A stretch of DNA of 64,000 nucleotides from Gracilimonas halophila (GTDB lineage Bacteria > Bacteroidota > Rhodothermia > Balneolales > Balneolaceae): assembly GCF_042684365.1 (NCBI RefSeq), contig NZ_JBHULI010000024.1:868001-932000 (forward strand), in the 5' to 3' direction. Shown piece by piece: positions 24,963-34,579 of the stretch; position 1 is the first letter of the stretch; every line of letters begins with the position of its first letter. Under the pieces are notes generated by a model. The model searched no databases. It was not told the origin of the DNA and saw nothing but the letters and a program-made list of their open reading frames with translations. The position numbers and the translations under genes are program-made.

Positions 24963-25868
24963 CTAATTTTCAAACATTGGAAATAGCTTCCTAATCTCTT
25001 CTTCGGTCGGCTGATATCCATATTCGCAAATCTCAAATGATTCAGCATATTTGAAGGAATTTGCTTTCTCTTCGCCATACCATTTTTTAAGTCCTTCCAG
25101 TTGTTCCGGAGAAACAACCATCTGACCTATAAAGCCATTTATTAAAAACTCTTTACGCTCTTCCTCACCTTCAGGCACCTTGTCTAAGTTTCCTGAAACC
25201 CATGGAAGCCACTCATATACCTGTGATTCATGAGCATCGAATGCATTTACCTTTTTCTCAAATGTTTCATCTATACCAACTACGATGTCATGAGAAAATG
25301 GATTAGGTTTTTGGAATCCATCTGACATGTATAAAAACACCGGGTTTTTCCTTAGTGGAGGAGTGTCGGGAGCAACATTTGGTACCACTACCATGTATGC
25401 AGCATCCTGTACTAATACACCTGCATATCTGTGATCAGGGTGATAATCGTTCGGGCGTAATCCCAATACCACATCAGCATTCCAGTTTCTAATTTCTCTT
25501 ATTACTTGCTGTCTGATATGTAACTCCGGCAACAATTCACCGTCATGGTTATCTAAAACTTTATATTCATCAATACCTAATCTTCTTCCTGCTTCTTCTG
25601 CTTCTGCTCTTCTTCGTTTAGCCAGCATCCCACCGCCTTCTTCGTGGTGACCTGCATCTCCATTTGTAATGGACAGGAATTTAACTGCATACCCTTGTTC
25701 AGCTAACATAGCTGCGGTTCCACCCATTTTTGCATCTCCGTCATCCGGATGAGCGAAAATAGCAATCACCCTAATCCTGTCATCTTCATTATCCGGTAAT
25801 TGTGCGTTCGCAGAGAATGATACCGAAAGAAAAAATAAGGCGATAAAAATCGATATTAAATAGTTCAT
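24963..25868 (-). CDS. Exported PIG-L/LmbE family N-deacetylase
   Basis: The 301-residue protein has a cleavable signal peptide (residues 1-22, ending in ANA). The PIG-L zinc motif AHPDDGD appears near residue 39, and the downstream metal histidine is in NDYHPDHRYAG. Family members remove acetyl groups from N-acetylglucosaminyl compounds. The signal peptide places it in the periplasm, so it would act on oligosaccharides or amino sugars before cytoplasmic entry. It is downstream of susCD but separated from susD by a terminator hairpin, and 58 bases upstream of the MFS gene. A second exported PIG-L gene lies at 32891-33757. Confidence 0.88.
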   Translation of the reverse strand: MNYLISIFIALFFLSVSFSANAQLPDNEDDRIRVIAIFAHPDDGDAKMGGTAAMLAEQGYAVKFLSITNGDAGHHEEGGGMLAKRRRAEAEEAGRRLGIDEYKVLDNHDGELLPELHIRQQVIREIRNWNADVVLGLRPNDYHPDHRYAGVLVQDAAYMVVVPNVAPDTPPLRKNPVFLYMSDGFQKPNPFSHDIVVGIDETFEKKVNAFDAHESQVYEWLPWVSGNLDKVPEGEEERKEFLINGFIGQMVVSPEQLEGLKKWYGEEKANSFKYAESFEICEYGYQPTEEEIRKLFPMFEN

Positions 25869-25884
25869 TTATTTAGGTCTGAGT

Positions 25885-25925
25885 TAAAAAAATAGCCGGG
25901 ATATGTTAATAAAATATCCCGGCTA
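25885..25925 (-). terminator. Terminator after susD
   Basis: A perfect 12-bp stem (TAGCCGGGATAT at 25893-25904 with ATATCCCGGCTA at 25914-25925) is followed on the minus strand by a run of T. It lies just after the susD stop and 17 bases before the PIG-L start codon, so it would lower transcription into the downstream catabolic genes. Confidence 0.88.
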
Positions 25926-25937
25926 AAAAGCTACTGT

Positions 25938-27317
25938 TTATTGGTGTTCTGGATTTTGAGTCATTTCATCTGGTGCAACATCAATTGCGCCAAGTGGAAT
26001 AGGATATAGAAGTGTTACTTCCGACTCAGATATCCCTAAATGGTTAGCCATTACAGATTTAGCTACTCCAAATCTTAAAAGGTCTGGCCATCTTTTGTTT
26101 TCGAATGCAAATTCTAGACGTCTTTCCTGAAGAAGCTTCTCGTCAAAAGTGCCGGGGGTATTGCCGTCGATGTCAGCTAATCCAGCACGATCTCTAACTT
26201 CATTGATAAGATCGTAAGCTTCTGTGCTTTCACCAATTGCCTCGGCCAGGTTTAACAGAACCTCAGCATACCGGATCTCCATCCAATTATTTGGAGCATC
26301 AAAAGCTGTAGATGGATTACTATCAAATTTCTCAACCCAATAACCTCCAGTTCCGTCAGCTTCGAGAGTTCCTTCAAACCTTTCGTCTGCAGGATCATAT
26401 TGATTAACAATATCGTCCGTAACGTCTTGCGGGGCTACGCCACCACCAACTCCACCGCCAACTCCGTTTGGTGTATACATGTCAGTGTATGCACTTCCTT
26501 CTCCAACACCACCGGAAATATATTGAACCTCAAAGATAGACTCGATATTTCCCTCGTTAGAAGGACCCCAAAGCTGGGCATAGTCTTGTACAAGGTCATA
26601 CTGCTGTGAATCCACAACTCTTCGTAATGGAGCTTCGGCGTCACCGGGATTTCCTGCTTGCAGATGTACTCTTCCAAGCAGGGCAGCTGCAGCATACTCA
26701 GTGGCTCGCCCACCATCTGCTACTGGTGGTAGAAGCCCTTCAGCTTCTTCTAAATCAGAGGCGATGCGGTCAAAGATAGCGGATGCAGGCACTTGATTTA
26801 TCTCTACATTTGGAGATGTTACTTCTTCAAACTGCTCAGGAATATTGCCAAATATGACGGCCATATTATAGTAAAGTAATGATCGTATAAAGAGAGCTTC
26901 CCCTTTAATCTGATCCTTTAAATTACTATCAGTGAAATCTACATCATCAATACGAGCAATAATTGTATTTGCTCTGGCTATTCCTTCATAAGACTGATTC
27001 CAAGTATTTTCCAGCTCACTGGCTGTTGATATTTCATCGAAATCATCAATTTGTTGCAAGGTAGCGGCAAGACCTGTTGCCCCACCACCATTTGCACCAT
27101 TATCTGCTCTCATTTCTAAGAACAGAATATTATTCACTCCGAAGGTTCCGTTACTCTGAAGTGCTCCATACGCGCCAGTGATGGCTACTTCAAAATCCCC
27201 CTGAGTTTCATAGAAGTTTTGAGCATTTCGTTCCGATATTGGACTTAAGCTTGTAAAGTCTTCTCCACAAGAAACAAACAATAGTGGAAGAAGAAGTATT
27301 AAATATAGTTTTTTCAT
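25938..27317 (-). CDS. RagB/SusD family nutrient-uptake outer membrane lipoprotein
   Basis: SusD proteins are the surface lid and glycan-binding subunit over the SusC channel. The frame opens at 27410, but the start at 27317 gives a proper lipoprotein signal (MKKLYLILLLPLLFVSCGED, lipid cysteine at 17) and lies 28 bases after the susC stop; the upstream part is spurious. The 459-residue product shows SusD features: TPR-like helices (IKGEALFIRSLLYYNMAVIFG, YAAAALLGRVHLQAG), the NWMEIRYAEVLLNLAEA segment and the C-terminal LLQERRLEFAFENKRWPDLLRFG signature. It pairs with the SusC gene upstream. Confidence 0.95.
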   Translation of the reverse strand: MKKLYLILLLPLLFVSCGEDFTSLSPISERNAQNFYETQGDFEVAITGAYGALQSNGTFGVNNILFLEMRADNGANGGGATGLAATLQQIDDFDEISTASELENTWNQSYEGIARANTIIARIDDVDFTDSNLKDQIKGEALFIRSLLYYNMAVIFGNIPEQFEEVTSPNVEINQVPASAIFDRIASDLEEAEGLLPPVADGGRATEYAAAALLGRVHLQAGNPGDAEAPLRRVVDSQQYDLVQDYAQLWGPSNEGNIESIFEVQYISGGVGEGSAYTDMYTPNGVGGGVGGGVAPQDVTDDIVNQYDPADERFEGTLEADGTGGYWVEKFDSNPSTAFDAPNNWMEIRYAEVLLNLAEAIGESTEAYDLINEVRDRAGLADIDGNTPGTFDEKLLQERRLEFAFENKRWPDLLRFGVAKSVMANHLGISESEVTLLYPIPLGAIDVAPDEMTQNPEHQ

Positions 27318-27345
27318 GGTTATTGTCCTTTTTATAAAATTCTGA

Positions 27346-30300
27346 TTAAAAGTCGAGGTTAATACCGAATTGGAATGTCCTTGATAATGGATAAGCACCA
27401 TAATCTTCACCCGGTGTCAAACTGTTAGTTTGCAGGCTTACCTCGGGATTAAATCCTATATAATCTGTAAACATAGCCACGTTGGTAGCAGACGCATATA
27501 AGCGAGCAGAACTGAATAGTCCTTCAACCCATGAAGCTGGCAATGTATACCCTAACGTTATATTTTTAATCTTCAAATAGCTTCCATCTTGTACCTGATA
27601 AGAAGAAATTCGGTTGTTATTACCATGGTTTGCTGAATTACGGTCAGCTCTTGGGTGTTCTCCGTTACCTGGTTGTGATTCAGAAATCCAGCGATCATTA
27701 AGTGCAGCATATGAGTTGAAATTAGCTTCACCGTTCAGAAGGTGGCGAGACGTCAAGTTCAACACATCCCGTCCTTGAACTCCCTGAATGAAAATACTCA
27801 GATCAACACCTTTGTAGTTAAATCTGTTTGTAATTCCATAGGTATAATCAGGATGGTAGCTTCCGATCACTGTACGGTCTTCCTCGTTAATAATGCCGTC
27901 ATTATTAACATCTTTAAACCTGAAGTCACCCGGACGTGGGGCTGGTGCCATCATGTCGTCAGGAGCATTATCAATATCTGCCTGATTCTGATAAATACCA
28001 TCCACTACATATCCGTAATAACTACCGATTGGGTCACCAATACGGGTAATATGACGGTTACCGGCTGCACCGGAACTTAAAATTGGATCTCCTTCAGGAC
28101 CTAATTTCAATACCTTATTGCGGTTTGCCGCTATATTAAAATCAGTTGCCCATTGGAATTCACCTGAAAAGTTTCTCGAAGTAATAGCAAATTCAATACC
28201 TCTGTTCTCAACCTCACCAATATTAGTCAGTGCTGTTTCAAAACCTGTTGATGCCGGAATATTTACCATAAGTAAAAGGTCTTCCGTAGTACTCTCATAA
28301 ACATCAAACGAACCATAGATTCGACTATCAAGGAAAGCATAATCAATACCAAGGTTCACCTGATACGTTGTTTCCCAAGTTAGTTCATCATTACCGATTG
28401 TTCTTGGAGCAACTCCAATGTTCTCACTTCCGGAAAATGGATAGTTGGCTTCACCTAATAGTCCGATAGATCCATAATTTGGAATTTCAAAATTACCGGT
28501 TACACCATAACTACCTCTGAACTTCAATTCATTTATAGCCTCAATATCTGCCATAAATGGCTCCTGAGTTGCTCTCCATCCTAATGAGAATGATGGGAAG
28601 ACACCGGTTTGGTTTTCACTACCAAATCTTGATGAGCGATCAGCACGAACGGTACCTGTAAACAAATACCTGTCCTTGTACACATAATTAACACGCGCAA
28701 GGGAAGAAACTAAACTCCATTCTTCTTTGATCTCATCTCCACCGGTGATAATACCGCCATTTACAGTTGTAACCTGATCATCTGTAAAATCCTGAGCCAC
28801 TATAACAGTTCGGTTATCCGTTTGCTTTTGAGCGGTATACCCAACAACGGCATTTAAACTATGGTCTTCTCCAAAGGATTTCACATAGTTAAGAGTGTTT
28901 TCCCATAACCAGTTAAAGCTATCACCTGAACTGCTTTGTGCATAAGGCTGTGGAGATGTCTGAGTTCTATAAAGAAACTCGGTTCCTCTATAAAATGATT
29001 GTTTAAAATTGTTTAAATCATAACCGATCAATGATTTAAACGTCAGGTTCTCATTGACATTGTAATCACCGTAAAAATTACCGAAAACTCGATTATTCTT
29101 AATGTCTTCACTTATGAACTCCATTATCGCAAGTGGATTACTGGCTGATGTAGTTCCGCCACCAAGGTAAGACTGGTTATTAAGCTGGTTGATAGTTCCA
29201 TCCGGGTTATAAGGTGCCACTACGGGTGAGTGAACCATGGCAGAATATACAATTCCGGGAGGGGACCCAAAATAAGGGGCATTAGCAGGCAATCTATCAT
29301 GCTGAGTTAAAGCAGCATTAATCGCAGTACCTACAGTTATTCTGTCACTTAAATCCTGAGTCAGGTTTAATTTTAAGGTGTAACGGTCAAAAGCTGAACC
29401 GTCTAAAACCCCTTCTTGATTGAGGTAACCGGCAGAAAGGAAGTATCTGGTAATATCTGTACCACCGCCTATTGAAAGGTCATAGTTTTGCATTACTGCC
29501 GGACTGAAAATAAGATCCAGCCAATCGGTATCCGTACCATCCCATGCCACATATTGTTCTGGAATCAGGTAGTTACCTACGTTTGGCCGACCTGCATTAG
29601 TGTCCGGATCATAATTTGGATTGGCAGGAGCATCTCCCAATTCTATATCCTGAAGATAATTATTGTTTCTTGAATCCTTGGTATATGCAATCAATTCCTC
29701 AGCATTCATCATATCCGGCTGATTGAATATAGAAGAACTACCTATATAACTATTAAAAGAAACCTGAGGAGCTCCGGTACTACCTTTTTTAGTTGTAATA
29801 AGAACAACACCGTTAGACCCCCTGGATCCATAAATAGCAGCTGCAGAAGCATCCTTTAAAACCTCAATAGATTCAATATCTCTTGGGTTAATAGTTGCCA
29901 ATGGATTTGCCTTAGGTGGCTGAAATGAAGCTCTTTGGCTACCAATATTTGCCTGAAGGTTATTACTATTTGAAATAGGTACGCCATCAACAACATATAA
30001 TGGATCATTTCCGGCTGAGATAGAGCCTGTTCCACGAATCAAAATTTGTGGGGAAGAGCCCGGCTCACCAGTTGACTCTGCAACATTTACACCGGCCATT
30101 CTACCCTGAAGTGCGTTTTCAAAACTAGAAACCGGAATATTATTAATTTCCTCGGTTCTTATGGATGTTACAGAACCTGTAACTTCTGTTCTTTGCTGTG
30201 TACCATATCCTACTACAACAACATCTTCAAATTGCACAAGGTCATAAACCAGGTCAACTTCAAAATAGTCTTGGTCACCTATAAGTACTTCTTGTGTCTT

Positions 30301-30924
30301 ATATCCTACAAAACGGAATACTAATATCTCCGAATCATCCGGGACGGTCAGTTCAAACTCGCCATCAGCATTTGTAGCTGTACCGATGTTGGTACCCTCT
30401 ACGGAAACATTAACAGCAGGCAGGGTTTCTCCTGTTTGTGAGTCACGTACAACTCCAGAAACATCTTTCTCCATTTGATCAATCTCGTTCATGGCAGAAC
30501 GACTTTCAATCAACATAATCTCACGGGTATTAGAAACTACTGCTTCATAACCTGAATCGAGTAATACATATTGTAAAGCATCGGAAACACTTACATCTGT
30601 AAGATTTACAGAAATAGTTTTAGACAGTGCTTCCAAGTCTGAATTCAAAGCTATTCCAAGTTTTGATTTATCAGAAATTGACTTTAATACGTCACCAAGA
30701 GGGACGTTTTCTTCGTTTAATGTGATCTTCTTCCTTAATTCTGGAATACTATTAGAATACAACTTAACTGAATAGTATTGACTTGAAATTGTCTGTACAC
30801 TATTAGAAAGAGATGTAATCAGTTGTGCCTTAGCATTTGTAGTATTGCCAAAATGAAGTACAACAATACCAAGTAACATATATGATATTGCAATCCTTAC
30901 TGTTTTTGTAACAAATGTTCTCAT
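27346..30924 (-). CDS. SusC/RagA family TonB-dependent transporter with STN signalling domain
   Basis: The 1192-residue outer-membrane transporter has a signal peptide (about residues 1-32). A secretin/TonB N-terminal (STN) domain follows (about 65-140, NVPLGDVLKSISDKSKLGIAL), then a carboxypeptidase-D-regulatory-like domain (GVVRDSQTGETLPAVNVSV). A TonB box-like stretch (FEDVVVVGYGTQQR) leads into the plug with the SusC signature VLKDASAAAIYGSRGSNGVVLITT, then the 22-strand barrel. The STN domain, absent from plain SusC, contacts a FecR anti-sigma factor. FecR and ECF sigma genes lie directly upstream, so uptake and signalling are linked. Confidence 0.96.
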   Translation of the reverse strand: MRTFVTKTVRIAISYMLLGIVVLHFGNTTNAKAQLITSLSNSVQTISSQYYSVKLYSNSIPELRKKITLNEENVPLGDVLKSISDKSKLGIALNSDLEALSKTISVNLTDVSVSDALQYVLLDSGYEAVVSNTREIMLIESRSAMNEIDQMEKDVSGVVRDSQTGETLPAVNVSVEGTNIGTATNADGEFELTVPDDSEILVFRFVGYKTQEVLIGDQDYFEVDLVYDLVQFEDVVVVGYGTQQRTEVTGSVTSIRTEEINNIPVSSFENALQGRMAGVNVAESTGEPGSSPQILIRGTGSISAGNDPLYVVDGVPISNSNNLQANIGSQRASFQPPKANPLATINPRDIESIEVLKDASAAAIYGSRGSNGVVLITTKKGSTGAPQVSFNSYIGSSSIFNQPDMMNAEELIAYTKDSRNNNYLQDIELGDAPANPNYDPDTNAGRPNVGNYLIPEQYVAWDGTDTDWLDLIFSPAVMQNYDLSIGGGTDITRYFLSAGYLNQEGVLDGSAFDRYTLKLNLTQDLSDRITVGTAINAALTQHDRLPANAPYFGSPPGIVYSAMVHSPVVAPYNPDGTINQLNNQSYLGGGTTSASNPLAIMEFISEDIKNNRVFGNFYGDYNVNENLTFKSLIGYDLNNFKQSFYRGTEFLYRTQTSPQPYAQSSSGDSFNWLWENTLNYVKSFGEDHSLNAVVGYTAQKQTDNRTVIVAQDFTDDQVTTVNGGIITGGDEIKEEWSLVSSLARVNYVYKDRYLFTGTVRADRSSRFGSENQTGVFPSFSLGWRATQEPFMADIEAINELKFRGSYGVTGNFEIPNYGSIGLLGEANYPFSGSENIGVAPRTIGNDELTWETTYQVNLGIDYAFLDSRIYGSFDVYESTTEDLLLMVNIPASTGFETALTNIGEVENRGIEFAITSRNFSGEFQWATDFNIAANRNKVLKLGPEGDPILSSGAAGNRHITRIGDPIGSYYGYVVDGIYQNQADIDNAPDDMMAPAPRPGDFRFKDVNNDGIINEEDRTVIGSYHPDYTYGITNRFNYKGVDLSIFIQGVQGRDVLNLTSRHLLNGEANFNSYAALNDRWISESQPGNGEHPRADRNSANHGNNNRISSYQVQDGSYLKIKNITLGYTLPASWVEGLFSSARLYASATNVAMFTDYIGFNPEVSLQTNSLTPGEDYGAYPLSRTFQFGINLDF

Positions 30925-31017
30925 CCGTGTCCTCTTAGCTAGTTTTTGTTCTTGTTATAAAAGCGCTTCCAATTTTACCTTAAAACAAAATGCTTCAGCA
31001 TATTGATTTTTAAAGAT

Positions 31018-32049
31018 TTATTTATTGAAAGTAATTTTGTCCTTACTAATTTTATATTTAATATCTAATGAAGTAGCAATCGTACGGATCACATTATCCA
31101 TACTCTTACTCTTTAATTCAGCAGTTAAATGCATGTCTTTTATTGAATCGGATTCAAATACTATCGTCATGTCATACCTGCGCTCCAATTGTTTTGCAAC
31201 TTCAGACATTGCAGCATCATCAAATTTCAACTCACCTCTTCTCCAACTCAGGTACAGATCTATATTTTCAACATTCTCTGTAGTCATACTGCTATTTGAC
31301 AGATCTAATCGAGCAAGCTTGCCTTTTGTCAAAATCACACCATCATTCATTTCTGAGTTTGCTCGCCTAAATGAAACTACACCGCTTTCAACTACAGTCT
31401 GTACTGTGTTGTCATCTGAATAATTTCTTACAACAAAAGAAGTTCCCAGAACTTGAATTACAGCTCCGTTGGTATTTATAACAAATGGTTTATTTGGATT
31501 CTTTACTACGTCAAAATATGCCTCACCCTCAAGATAGACTTCCCTGGTATCAGCACTAAAAACAGTTGGTATTGAAATTCGACTATCAGCATTCAGATAT
31601 ACTTTTGTCCCATCAGATAAAGTCACACCACCACGCTTACCCTTAGACATTGATATTTCTTTCAGCGTCGTGTTATCAGTTTCTACAACAGGCACGTAAA
31701 TCGACTTAATGGTATATAATCCAAAAAGCCCTGCCAGCAAAAATATTGCAGCTACACGAAGGACAACAGACCAGGTAGAATTCAAAGAAAACTTACTTCG
31801 GCTTGCTGTAGTCTTAATATTACCAACAATGCCTTCATCATACATCCTGTTCTTTAGTACAGCCCAATCAACTTCGGTATTAAAAAGAGTGTTAGGGGGA
31901 TAATCTTTTGAAGAAAGATCCCAAAGATTTTTCAAGTTTTTCAAATAATCCTGATTATCGGGACTCTCTGAAAGCCATTTCTCAACTGATTCTTTTTCGA
32001 CCTCAGAGCATTCTTCAGCCAAATATTTTGAAAGTAATTCTATATTCAA
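31018..32049 (-). CDS. FecR family anti-sigma factor
   Basis: The 343-residue inner-membrane protein has a cytoplasmic N-terminal sigma-binding region (LAEECSEVEKESVEKWLS...) and one membrane helix (about residues 95-115, VVLRVAAIFLLAGLFGLY). A FecR beta domain follows (GGVTLSDGTKVYLNADSRIS, EVYLEGEAYFDVVKN), then a C-terminal STN-like domain (DDAAMSEVAKQLERRYDMTIVFES). It receives the ligand signal from the SusC STN domain and releases or activates the ECF sigma factor encoded upstream. The order sigma-fecR-susC-susD on one strand matches this circuit. Confidence 0.95.
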   Translation of the reverse strand: MNIELLSKYLAEECSEVEKESVEKWLSESPDNQDYLKNLKNLWDLSSKDYPPNTLFNTEVDWAVLKNRMYDEGIVGNIKTTASRSKFSLNSTWSVVLRVAAIFLLAGLFGLYTIKSIYVPVVETDNTTLKEISMSKGKRGGVTLSDGTKVYLNADSRISIPTVFSADTREVYLEGEAYFDVVKNPNKPFVINTNGAVIQVLGTSFVVRNYSDDNTVQTVVESGVVSFRRANSEMNDGVILTKGKLARLDLSNSSMTTENVENIDLYLSWRRGELKFDDAAMSEVAKQLERRYDMTIVFESDSIKDMHLTAELKSKSMDNVIRTIATSLDIKYKISKDKITFNK

Positions 32050-32125
32050 ATTTAAACCTGGTTACATTTATTTCTTTATTCTATATAATAAGACAAGCCG
32101 AATTCCGCATACCCCCAAGGGTAAT

Positions 32126-32710
32126 TCAATTTTTTTCAAACATGTCCTTCAATAATATCTGATCACGGATATCTTGCAATGCATTTGCTATATGATTTTC
32201 AACTGTCTTCCTCGTTATGTTGAGAACCTTAGCTATTTCCTTATACGACAGCCCTTGACGCCTGTTCAACTCAAATACCATTCTCCTTCTTTCCGGCATA
32301 TTTTCTACAATAGCCCAGATTTGCTTTATTGAGTACCGCTGAATATCGGTTAATCCATCATTGCTTTTAGTATTAGGCCTTCCAAATAATGCCAAACTTT
32401 CCATCTCAGTCCGAAATCCACTTATAACCCTAAGCTGAGAATTTTGCTTTTCTAATAGATTGAGTGCTTGATTTTTTACTGACTGAAAAAGATAAACCCT
32501 TACACCTACATTAACTTCCCAGTTCTCACGATTCCTCCAAATTTTGAGAAACACATCTTGTACAATATCTCGTGCAAATTCCCTGGATTTTGTAATACTG
32601 ATCGCGAATCTGCTTAACTCAACATGATATTTGAAAAATAAAAATTCGAAAGCCTTCTCATCTCCTTTACGTATCAATGCCACAAGATCTAAATCGTCAA
32701 GATCTTTCAT
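32126..32710 (-). CDS. ECF RNA polymerase sigma factor (FecI-like)
   Basis: The 194-residue sigma-70 family protein has region 2 (DEKAFEFLFFKYHVELSRFAIS, DIVQDVFLKIW) and region 4 (MPERRRMVFELNRRQGLSYKEIAKVLNITRKTVENH). The frame opens at 32746, but the ATG at 32710 begins at the usual point just before region 2, and the 12 extra residues look non-conserved; the choice is not certain. It should direct transcription of its own susCD locus under control of the neighbouring FecR. Confidence 0.92.
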   Translation of the reverse strand: MKDLDDLDLVALIRKGDEKAFEFLFFKYHVELSRFAISITKSREFARDIVQDVFLKIWRNRENWEVNVGVRVYLFQSVKNQALNLLEKQNSQLRVISGFRTEMESLALFGRPNTKSNDGLTDIQRYSIKQIWAIVENMPERRRMVFELNRRQGLSYKEIAKVLNITRKTVENHIANALQDIRDQILLKDMFEKN

Positions 32711-32830
32711 TGAATTTTGTTCTTGAAAGGCAAAAGCTAAAAACATCTTATTTTAATATTACAATAGAATGCGCTCAATTTAACTTATTCAACTTTTGGC
32801 ATAGTAAAGTGATCATATACAAATACATAT

Positions 32831-32868
32831 AAAAATAGCAGCGAGAATGATCATACCCGCTGCTATTT
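32831..32868 (-). terminator. Terminator after second PIG-L gene
   Basis: An 11-bp stem (AAATAGCAGCG with CGCTGCTATTT) around a 14-base loop, A/T-flanked on both sides, lies directly after the PIG-L stop at 32891. It separates the nagB-PIG-L unit from the sigma-fecR-susCD unit. Confidence 0.85.
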
Positions 32869-32890
32869 AATTACGAAAATAATCAACTAA

Positions 32891-33757
32891 CTACCAATCT
32901 CTTCTAGAACCGGCTCCATCTGGATTTCCTCTGTAATATCGGAAGCTTTCCATGGGTTTGCCGTCACGAGATCCGCGCTCAAATACTCTGCGTCGCATCC
33001 GCTCAAGAAACTCCTCTCCTTCATTACCGGGCAAATCTTCCAGATCCGGACCAGTATAATTACTAAAAGCAGACGTGAATTGACTTACATACTTACTTAA
33101 AGAACGAACTTTATTTTCAGCGAAGTCTGAAATATCTACCCAGGTATTATCATTAGATCCTGTTGTACTGTAGAAAAGATAATCGGTCACTGAATGCTCT
33201 TCCAGACCTTCATTGATAATCTGACTTGGAAAAATCAAACGCCATTCTGCTGCACGGGCTGCATCCACTGCTAGGTATGAAGCTGTACGGTGGTCTGTTT
33301 TATGCCACTGCTGATAGCCATAGCCTGGATCAAAAGCCATTAGTGTAGTAGGCTTCAGTTTTCTTATCCACCACACGATCTGCTTTACAACTTCTTCCCG
33401 ATCGGCAAACTCTAACATACCGTCTGTATATCCTAAATTAATATAGTTCTCTTCAGGTATACCTAACTCCTTTAAAGCATCGACTTCTTCCTGTCTGCGA
33501 ATTTTAGCTAGTCTGTCACGCGTCATAGTAGGATCACTGGTTCCTACATTACCGGTTGTCAAAAGCATTACATATACATCATTACCATTGGCTTGAAGTG
33601 TAGCCATTGTACCATGAGACCCACCGTCGTCATCTGGGTGAGCACCTATAAATAATACAGTTCTACCTGTCCATTCTTCTACGGGTGTTTCAGGTTGCGC
33701 CATCAATAAAAATGGCGTTAGCATGAAAGCAACAAGCAGTATTTTTATTCTATTCAT
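32891..33757 (-). CDS. Second exported PIG-L/LmbE family N-deacetylase
   Basis: The 288-residue protein has a signal peptide (residues 1-20, FLLMAQ) and the PIG-L zinc motif GAHPDDDGG near residue 38, with the further metal ligand region QQWHKTDHRTAS. It diverges clearly from the PIG-L protein at 24963-25868, so they are paralogues rather than a recent duplication and may act on different glycan positions. It follows nagB by 15 bases on the same strand, coupling extracytoplasmic de-N-acetylation with cytoplasmic glucosamine-6-phosphate breakdown. Confidence 0.88.
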   Translation of the reverse strand: MNRIKILLVAFMLTPFLLMAQPETPVEEWTGRTVLFIGAHPDDDGGSHGTMATLQANGNDVYVMLLTTGNVGTSDPTMTRDRLAKIRRQEEVDALKELGIPEENYINLGYTDGMLEFADREEVVKQIVWWIRKLKPTTLMAFDPGYGYQQWHKTDHRTASYLAVDAARAAEWRLIFPSQIINEGLEEHSVTDYLFYSTTGSNDNTWVDISDFAENKVRSLSKYVSQFTSAFSNYTGPDLEDLPGNEGEEFLERMRRRVFERGSRDGKPMESFRYYRGNPDGAGSRRDW

Positions 33758-33772
33758 TGTTTTTCCTATTTA

Positions 33773-34579
33773 TTATTTGTTAACGAGATCTTCTTTTTGA
33801 AAAAATTCAGGATTAATAAGAGATGCAGCCTCTTCATCTAACACCAATTCAACCTGTGGGTGTTCTTTTAAAAACGTTATAGGCCACTTCTTTGTAATTT
33901 CTTTATTAAATAATTGTGAAATTGCTTCTGCTTTAGAACTACCCCAAGCCATACAAACAATTTTCTTTGCCTTTAATATTGTTTGTATTCCCATCGTAAT
34001 AGCATACTTAGGTGTATTGTTTAGCCCGCCAAATTTTTCTGCTGCATCTGATCTTGTTCTTTGATCTAATTGAATCAATCTTGTTTTAGAATTTATTTCT
34101 GACCCGGGCTCATTAAATCCAATATGACCATTACTTCCAACCCCCAGCAACTGAAAATCCACCCCTCCAAATTCCTCAATCTTATTCTCAAAAGCTTCAC
34201 AATGATCTGGAATATCATCAAGTTCAAGTGTACCATCAGGAATGAATATGTTAACCGGGTCAATATCTACATGCTTAAAAAGGTTCTCAAACATATAGTA
34301 ATGGTAGCTGTTTTTACTTTCCGGCTCTATTGGGTAGTATTCATCTAAATTAAATGTGATGACTTTGCTAAATGATAGCCCCTGCTCATTATGGCTCGCT
34401 ATCAATTTTTCATAAACCTTTTTTGGAGATGCGCCGGTAGCCAAACCAAGGACAGTTGATTTTGAAAGTGAATTATTACTTTCAATTTTTGAATGGATCA
34501 ACTTAGAAATATAATCACTGCCTAAAGATTTATTTTTAAATAACCTAAAATGGATATTTTCGTTACTGAATTTTATCAT
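33773..34579 (-). CDS. nagB: Glucosamine-6-phosphate deaminase NagB
   Basis: NagB converts glucosamine-6-phosphate to fructose-6-phosphate and ammonia, the entry of amino sugars into glycolysis. The 268-residue length is standard. Visible motifs are LGLATGASPKKVYEKL (phosphate loop), FNLDEYYP with the catalytic aspartate, LLGVGSNGHIGFNEPGS with the catalytic histidine, and the lid TMGIQTILKAKKI. No nagA (cytoplasmic GlcNAc-6-P deacetylase) accompanies it; exported PIG-L deacetylases take that place in the locus. Its 240-base upstream gap probably carries the promoter. Confidence 0.95.
   Translation of the reverse strand: MIKFSNENIHFRLFKNKSLGSDYISKLIHSKIESNNSLSKSTVLGLATGASPKKVYEKLIASHNEQGLSFSKVITFNLDEYYPIEPESKNSYHYYMFENLFKHVDIDPVNIFIPDGTLELDDIPDHCEAFENKIEEFGGVDFQLLGVGSNGHIGFNEPGSEINSKTRLIQLDQRTRSDAAEKFGGLNNTPKYAITMGIQTILKAKKIVCMAWGSSKAEAISQLFNKEITKKWPITFLKEHPQVELVLDEEAASLINPEFFQKEDLVNK

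Noticed and set aside
27318..27410. 31-residue N-terminal extension of SusD overlapping the susC end
   Set aside because: It would replace a perfect lipoprotein signal and overlap the end of susC; the ATG at 27317 is the sensible start.
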